64,000 bases of DNA. Origin: Hydractinia symbiolongicarpus (taxonomy: Eukaryota > Cnidaria > Hydrozoa > Anthoathecata > Hydractiniidae). The notes under the pieces are model-generated. The model was not told where the DNA came from. It did no database searches and was given only the letters and a program-made list of their open reading frames with translations. This document shows, piece by piece, positions 59,001-64,000 of the stretch. The position numbers and the translations under genes are program-made. The stretch's first letter is position 1; each line of letters opens with the position of its first letter. Location of the stretch: contig NC_079875.1 in NCBI RefSeq assembly GCF_029227915.1, forward strand, positions 7,809,001 to 7,873,000. Reading direction: 5' to 3'.

Positions 59001-62000
59001 CCAATTGATTACATTTTCTTTCAGTCTTCGTGATATGGCTTTTATAAATAGCTTTGGCACCAGAATCTATACTAGCTGTGCTTAAATCATTTACTTCAAC
59101 TATGATTTCACCCATTGGATTATTGTAGAAATCCTGGTCTTTTAAAACAGCTAGATGTAAATTAAAACCTGGAACAGTTGTTGGAAGAGATGTTAAATCA
59201 CGAAGTTGTCGTTCTACTTCCTCTTTTTCAGCTACTAGCTCAAAAAGAGTTTTAGAGTTAACCGTATTGATGTATTCTGAAACCCTTTCACCTTTAGTAT
59301 AATCTGTGTAACCTGCTCCAATTGCATTTTTTTGAAATTCTTTTACTTTTTCGTCAAATTTTCTGACTATGTTTTTATCTTCGCTATCCAAAAGTTCAAG
59401 AAACTGTTCCATTCGTTTCAATTTTCTTAATTCCAATTCACGAACCAACTTTTCTCTGTCGCTTTTAAAGTTAATCAAAGCTTCATTATATCTTTTGGTT
59501 AAGCTCTCCATCAAAATTTTTGTGTCTTTAAATGCATCTATTAATGAGGCGAATCCAGCCTTTGTTTCCTTTCCAAATTCAACAATGCTTTCTTTTCTGT
59601 GATTATTATGTTCACGATGTGCACAATATACACAAATAAACACGCAATCACAATCTGTGCAGACTTGTTTTGCAATTGACATATGCTGTTTACACATTGG
59701 TTGGAATTCTTGCAACTTCTTATTGAAAGTTACTGCAGTAAATGATTTGTGATGCCGAGTATGAAGAATTTCGCATTTATCACAATTTTTCGCACCACAA
59801 GTACGACACAACCATTTTATGTTCATATTGCATTGCTTTGTTTTTTGACATTGCTGATGTTCTGAAGATCTATAAGGAAAGGAAGCACAAAAGTTAACCA
59901 TTTGAAAATTTTAACATGGCGCATTTGCAATGGAAGGAATGGGGGGACGTTCATGTATATAGGATTTTAATATCCTCTAAATTACTTGCTTAATTGGTAT
60001 TAAACTTTGTGACTATAAATACTTTTAAAAGTTAGCAATTCTACAAACATTTTGACTTCATTGCTTAAACACACCATAGTAAACTCTCTAAAATGGGATA
60101 CGCTATTACCTCATCTTATGATCACAGGAGCATGACAATCAGCTAAGTTTAAGTCCTGTCAAATCCGTTCTTTCGATTTTAGCAATTCTAATCCCATATG
60201 TTTCAGGTTTTCCCAATACTTATTTTTTTATGTGTAAAAACAGAAACATATGTTTTAAACCATTTATGCTAATAAAATAATAAATTGAAATAGAATGGCA
60301 AAATATTTGTTAGTGCATTCTCAAACCCTTATACTAATCGGCTATTTCCGTCTGTCTCTCTGTCTGTCTATTGATGTTGCCAAAAAAGTTATGTCTTAAA
60401 TGCTAATCAACAAATTGAAAGTCACGACGTGTATAACATGAATTTAGTGTCAATAACATTAACTTAAATTAGCGAAGCAATTACAATGCCTCTATATCTT
60501 TGAGGCCAAACAATTTTGGAACAAGATGATGCAGTCAATCATTATATTATCGTCATTCAGTGGGAAATTGGGGACAAGATGAGATCAAATTGGATAGGTT
60601 TCTCAAACCTGTGCCCCTAAGCCCGTTTCGAAATTGACAGGTTCATACCGCCGACTAAAAATCTTAAAAACCTCAATATCTCAGTAACCTCTTGTTAAAA
60701 GTACATTCTTGATCCCCGTTTCAAGGTCAATATATGTCAACAAAAAATAACACAATCCTATATATTTTTTTATCATCGTTTCAAGCTCAACACAATATAG
60801 ACACTGGATAAAAAATTTTGCTATATTTTTTTTCCATACGTACTTCAGAGGTGAGCAAAAGACCTAAAACAATCTATATTTTTTATTGTTTTTTGCCTAA
60901 GTGGATATTTCCACGAACCTTCGTAATAGTATTTTTCCTGAGCATAGAATTGTTGATGATGTCATACAAATAATGCTGATGTTTGAGAATAATAATAAAA
61001 CTAATTCATTGATATAGTCTGAAAATTCTGCGTTCTTCTCAAGGATAGGATAATGTTTGATTATCCTTTCCTTTTTTAAAACCCTTAAATGAGGCCCACT
61101 ATTTTTGACACTTTGCTTTCCTTGATCGGAAATTTAAAAGGTCACTAATAAGAGAAAGTGCGTCATCATCTTAGACATAATGTGTCACATTCTGTTAGTT
61201 AGAGACTGAAGTTGCTCACACCTCTCTTGCCACAGGATTTCAAATGAACCCGTCAAAGGTACAGGAAATCACAAGAGGAACCTGTCGGGTTTTGTGGAAT
61301 GTGCTATCGGAGAAAAACTACTCTGACGCAAAAAAAATAAATAAAAAAAAAAAAAATGGATCAGAAGGCAGATGTTCCGAATTGCATTGGGCCAACTATT
61401 AAAAAGCACAACATAATACAATTTCAAAATATTGATTTTCGAGTGCCAGGCGGTTTACATCCTCGTCCCCAGAGTTTGTTGCCTATGCCAAAGCCGCTAG
61501 GGCTTACTTAACGGCTAAACAAGACCCTGATACAGGCTGCTTTTCATAACCAGTATACTAGTTACTACAAATAATTAATGATTTGTCATCTTGTTGCAGT
61601 TTCTGCGGCTAGTAGAAGCAATTTGATTGAGTCCTTTATACTGGGAGGGGACGATATCTTTTGGTTGTTTATATTTTGCAACGCTCCAATTTAAAAAGTT
61701 TTATTAAAACCAACTTACTATTTGTTCACCCTGAAACGACATTTTATGTTGATTAAGTCTTTTAAGAAGCATTTTTATTAATTATCAAAAAAATTTGGTA
61801 ACGCGTGATTAGATAAAGCTGTTTTTGTTAAAATATATACTGATACAAGACAACCTAGCCAGTTCAATTTAGCTGGCTGGCTTTAATACTATAAGCCTAG
61901 TACCTCTTTGGGAAAACGTGTAAGTCTGAGATTATGGCATGAAGGTAGTTATATGTTCAATAAGGAAACAATTAGCAAAACGATTAGCTAGCTAGGTACA

Positions 62001-63632
62001 TGGCTTTTTTCATCCAGCTAAATTGTCAAAGTAAGTCTTTCAAGTAAGTCTTTCTTTTAAAATGTCAATGTCAACAATATAGAAATCTGCCGAGATAGCA
62101 TCTTTCATAAAAATATTTACTGTTTATTTCACCTTTTTTTACTCAATCGTTATAAAAACTTCTCTTAATGTTGGCTGTTCAGTACAGTACTTAAACGTCT
62201 GCAGAATAAATAATATGGGTTATTTTGATCTGCTTCTTCTGTTCTAGCACTGGTTGCGGTCTCAGCAGCTTTGCTTATTGTATTGCACATTTGCACATAG
62301 TAATAACTTCTTTTAATGAATTCATTAATAAAATGCCAAACTATCAACCAATATTCTTTTGGTGTTGCAATTAAGATGTTCACCTCCGTCACAACACTAA
62401 GAACGGACGCCTCCTTGTTGCGACTTCTGACTGAGATCAATTGCGATTGGTTCAAAAGACACATGTCTCTCTTGTCAAGTCCTTTGCTCTCCAACGCACA
62501 AATATACTTACTTAGCAATGCAATTTCCTCGCTACTCAAAAATCCCCGGTTAATGTAAGGCAGCCCTAAATGAGTAACTAACTAGAAGCCTGAACGTACC
62601 TGCTTTAATTTAATTTACTGTCACAGAAGCCATTTTAGCAGTTCAAAATTACAGTACGGCAATGGTGTAGACTGTGACCTGCAATCTCATGATTTAAGTT
62701 TGCCACTGCATACACTACACTATTGAAATTATTTATAACAAACACACGAAATCTGACAGGTTTCTCTTGTGATTTGCCGGACAGTTGTAAGGCTTATTTG
62801 TTAAAAAACAAAATATTCAACATACAGCCTGCTTAAAAATTTTATATTTATTTTGAGTTACGAACTGTGACTACGCAAAAGCAGTCTTTAAACCTGTTCC
62901 GCAAAGTACACTTAATGCATAAATGGGCGGTTTTAAAAATGAAGCCATCGTTTACGTGGGTAGCTTCCTACAGCAAGTTGCAAACCGAAACGGCTGAGTA
63001 TTTAAAGCTGATAAAGGTCCCAATCAATCCTCAGGTGAATATTGAAAGAAGTAGTTGCATGTTGATCAGAAAACATTATCAACAAGAAAAGTGAATTCTA
63101 TAAGGAGGGTATTTAATTAAATTAAGTAAACCCAGATTGGAATCAATATCAAGCAGCATAAGAGACTCATCTAACGAAAAATGGAGAATAAATGTTATAA
63201 AAATGAAAAGAGTGAATTACTTTATAACAATTCCTTTTTGACTTTTTTTTCCAGAATTAAAACAAAAGTATGCTATATGTAAAGTTTCGCCCCTACCTGT
63301 CTTAACACAGTTAAGTTGTTATTTCATTAGTTTTTCCAATCGAGAACCAAAAACTGGACTTACAAATCTGTTTTTTTCTGCATATCACCTATGAAGCCAC
63401 AGAGCGCATAATTCGTTGGTAAGGAAGATGTAGTATCATCTTTATCAGTTGTCACACTGAGCTTGCATTTTAAGGGACAGTTGATTTCGGCGCTTCCGTC
63501 TTCTTTAAAGACTAAATTGTTGTCCAAACAATTCTTGCAATACGTATGTCCACAAATGAGATTTTTAGGTTCGTCGTAGGTGTCAAAACATATCTTGCAT
63601 TTTAGAAATTCAGAAAAGGCTTTCTTTGACAT
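56050..63632 (-). CDS. RING/B-box/coiled-coil/ankyrin protein, copy B (3 exons, full length)
   Basis: Exons 63364-63632, 58959-59869 and 56050-56720, with the same splice signals and phases as copy A, giving 616 residues. RING with the same eight ligands (CKICFDTYDEP..CGHTYCKNC..CPLKC). Two B-box-like motifs (CRTCGAKNCDKC; CKQH..CTDC..CVYCAHREH), then a coiled coil (KLKRMEQFLELLDSEDKNI). Five ankyrin repeats follow, including one absent from copy A (TDLNARRSSSETPLHFASS), then a C-terminal KQLLEKHKSK. All frames are open, so this is probably the functional copy. The ATG at 63632 is preferred because it directly precedes the RING and is conserved in copy A; a longer frame upstream exists only in copy B. 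TRIM-like E3 ligases act in the cytosol or nucleus, often in innate immunity; that role is only a possibility here. Confidence 0.88.
57965..57997 (+). repeat. Helitron-like 3' end in intron 2 of copy B
   Basis: Hairpin GTGGAATTTTCCAC (57969-57982), 11 bases, CTAG (57994-57997), then T. Same layout as the minus-strand copies at 32168, 34814 and 35381. Confidence 0.42.
60450..61396 (+). mobile_element. ~0.95-kb insertion in intron 1 of copy B with Helitron-like segment
   Basis: Absent from the matching place in copy A (near 43545). It includes a segment related to the bodies at 34814-35880 (AATATCTCAGTAAC.., then GATCCCCGTTTCAAGGTCAA) ending in hairpin GTGGATATTTCCAC (60901-60914). After it comes a part (61258-61305) that is an inverted match to 46009-46055. 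It is probably composite. Confidence 0.5.
62165..62539 (-). CDS. Hypothetical ORF in intron 1 of copy B
   Basis: About 124 residues as an open frame (SSEEIALLSKYICALESKGLDKRD...CRRLSTVLNSQH). The frame continues upstream to about VTHLGLPYINRGFL without an ATG. It is not in phase with the RING exon, and the RING and B-box exons splice perfectly without it. High amino-acid similarity to the broken copy at 45310-45690. It may be a remnant of another gene, or an alternative or separate exon; function unknown. Confidence 0.35.
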   Translation of the reverse strand: MSSEEIALLSKYICALESKGLDKRDMCLLNQSQLISVRSRNKEASVLSVVTEVNILIATPKEYWLIVWHFINEFIKRSYYYVQMCNTISKAAETATSARTEEADQNNPYYLFCRRLSTVLNSQH

Positions 63633-64000
63633 TGTAAATGATGTTATGTTGTCACTTTCTAAAAATGAAAAAGTAATAATCTGAAGGAATATAGTTCGCA
63701 AGAGAATTTCTATGCGCGGGATATATGTATTAAGTTTATATACATAAAGTTACAACACAGTTAACATACAGAAAGGAAATCCACATTCCTTCAGAAAATA
63801 GAAATATTGTCTTTTGTCTAGTGTGGTAATTTGACAACAACTGAGAACTTGAGTGAGTTAACAACTAATTCAGGTTAGGATACTTTTATGATATTTAGAT
63901 ACAAACTTATTTCAAGTAAATATTAAAGTTAATAACGACGTTCTTTAATTTGAAAAAGATAACATACATAAGAAATCAGGACCCGTTATCAAAATATAGT

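Larger units (their letters stand above)
55215..64000. repeat. Tandem segmental duplication, copy B (runs off the window)
   Basis: Direct copy of 36520-47174/54480-54600. It differs by an insert of about 185 bp at 55490-55675 (with GACAGACAGACGGAATGCGG), an insert of about 0.95 kb at 60450-61396, and absence of the TTAA element, the P-superfamily element and two smaller copy-A inserts. It still matches at base 64000, so the border lies outside. Confidence 0.9.

Overview
This is AT-rich eukaryotic DNA with spliced genes (GT-AG introns), long non-coding stretches and many mobile elements. The gene families (a STRA6-like retinol-carrier receptor, RING/B-box/ankyrin proteins) and the element types (BEL/Pao, PHD-endonuclease LINE, PIF/Harbinger with a MADF-BESS partner, P superfamily) point to an invertebrate animal. 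A cnidarian, probably a medusozoan/hydrozoan, is my best inference from the style of the proteins and repeats. The sequence alone does not prove it.

Layout. 1-8 kb: no gene; a satellite of eight ~128-bp units (3.31-4.38 kb) and smaller repeats. 8.1-11.9 kb: a decayed non-LTR retrotransposon carrying a 2A-like motif, a PHD finger, an APE endonuclease and an RT. 12-17.3 kb: no gene seen; an 88-bp palindromic MITE. 17.36-23.28 kb: a complete, apparently young BEL/Pao retrotransposon on the minus strand, with 147-bp LTRs, a 5-bp target duplication and an intact polyprotein. 23.65-25.33 kb: a STRA6-like receptor gene in one long coding block, interrupted by a single-base frameshift. 28.68-31.50 kb: a PIF/Harbinger element with two divergently placed, damaged genes. 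31.5-36.5 kb: degenerate repeats and Helitron-like ends. 36.5-64 kb: a direct tandem duplication. Each copy carries a three-exon minus-strand gene encoding RING, B-boxes, coiled coil and ankyrin repeats, an unusual TRIM-like architecture.

The most notable object is a 7.3-kb P-superfamily DNA transposon (47175-54479) inserted 5' of the first RING/B-box/ankyrin gene. It has perfect 32-bp terminal inverted repeats and a 7-bp target duplication. It holds two intact, convergent, spliced genes: a five-exon transposase of about 889 residues, and a three-exon protein of about 493 residues with a C2HC zinc finger and no function I recognise. The second copy of the duplication (around 63.9 kb) preserves the empty insertion site, which fixes the element's borders. 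I know P elements as single-gene units, so a two-gene version is the best candidate here for an undescribed system.

The two duplicated genes have diverged. The copy at 56-63.6 kb keeps one more ankyrin repeat and a longer C-terminus, whereas the copy at 38.4-46.9 kb was shortened by a 34-bp deletion. The indels that distinguish the copies date several insertions, including a ~1-kb TTAA-flanked non-autonomous element, relative to the duplication. All exon structures are deduced from splice-site and reading-frame agreement, not from transcript data.
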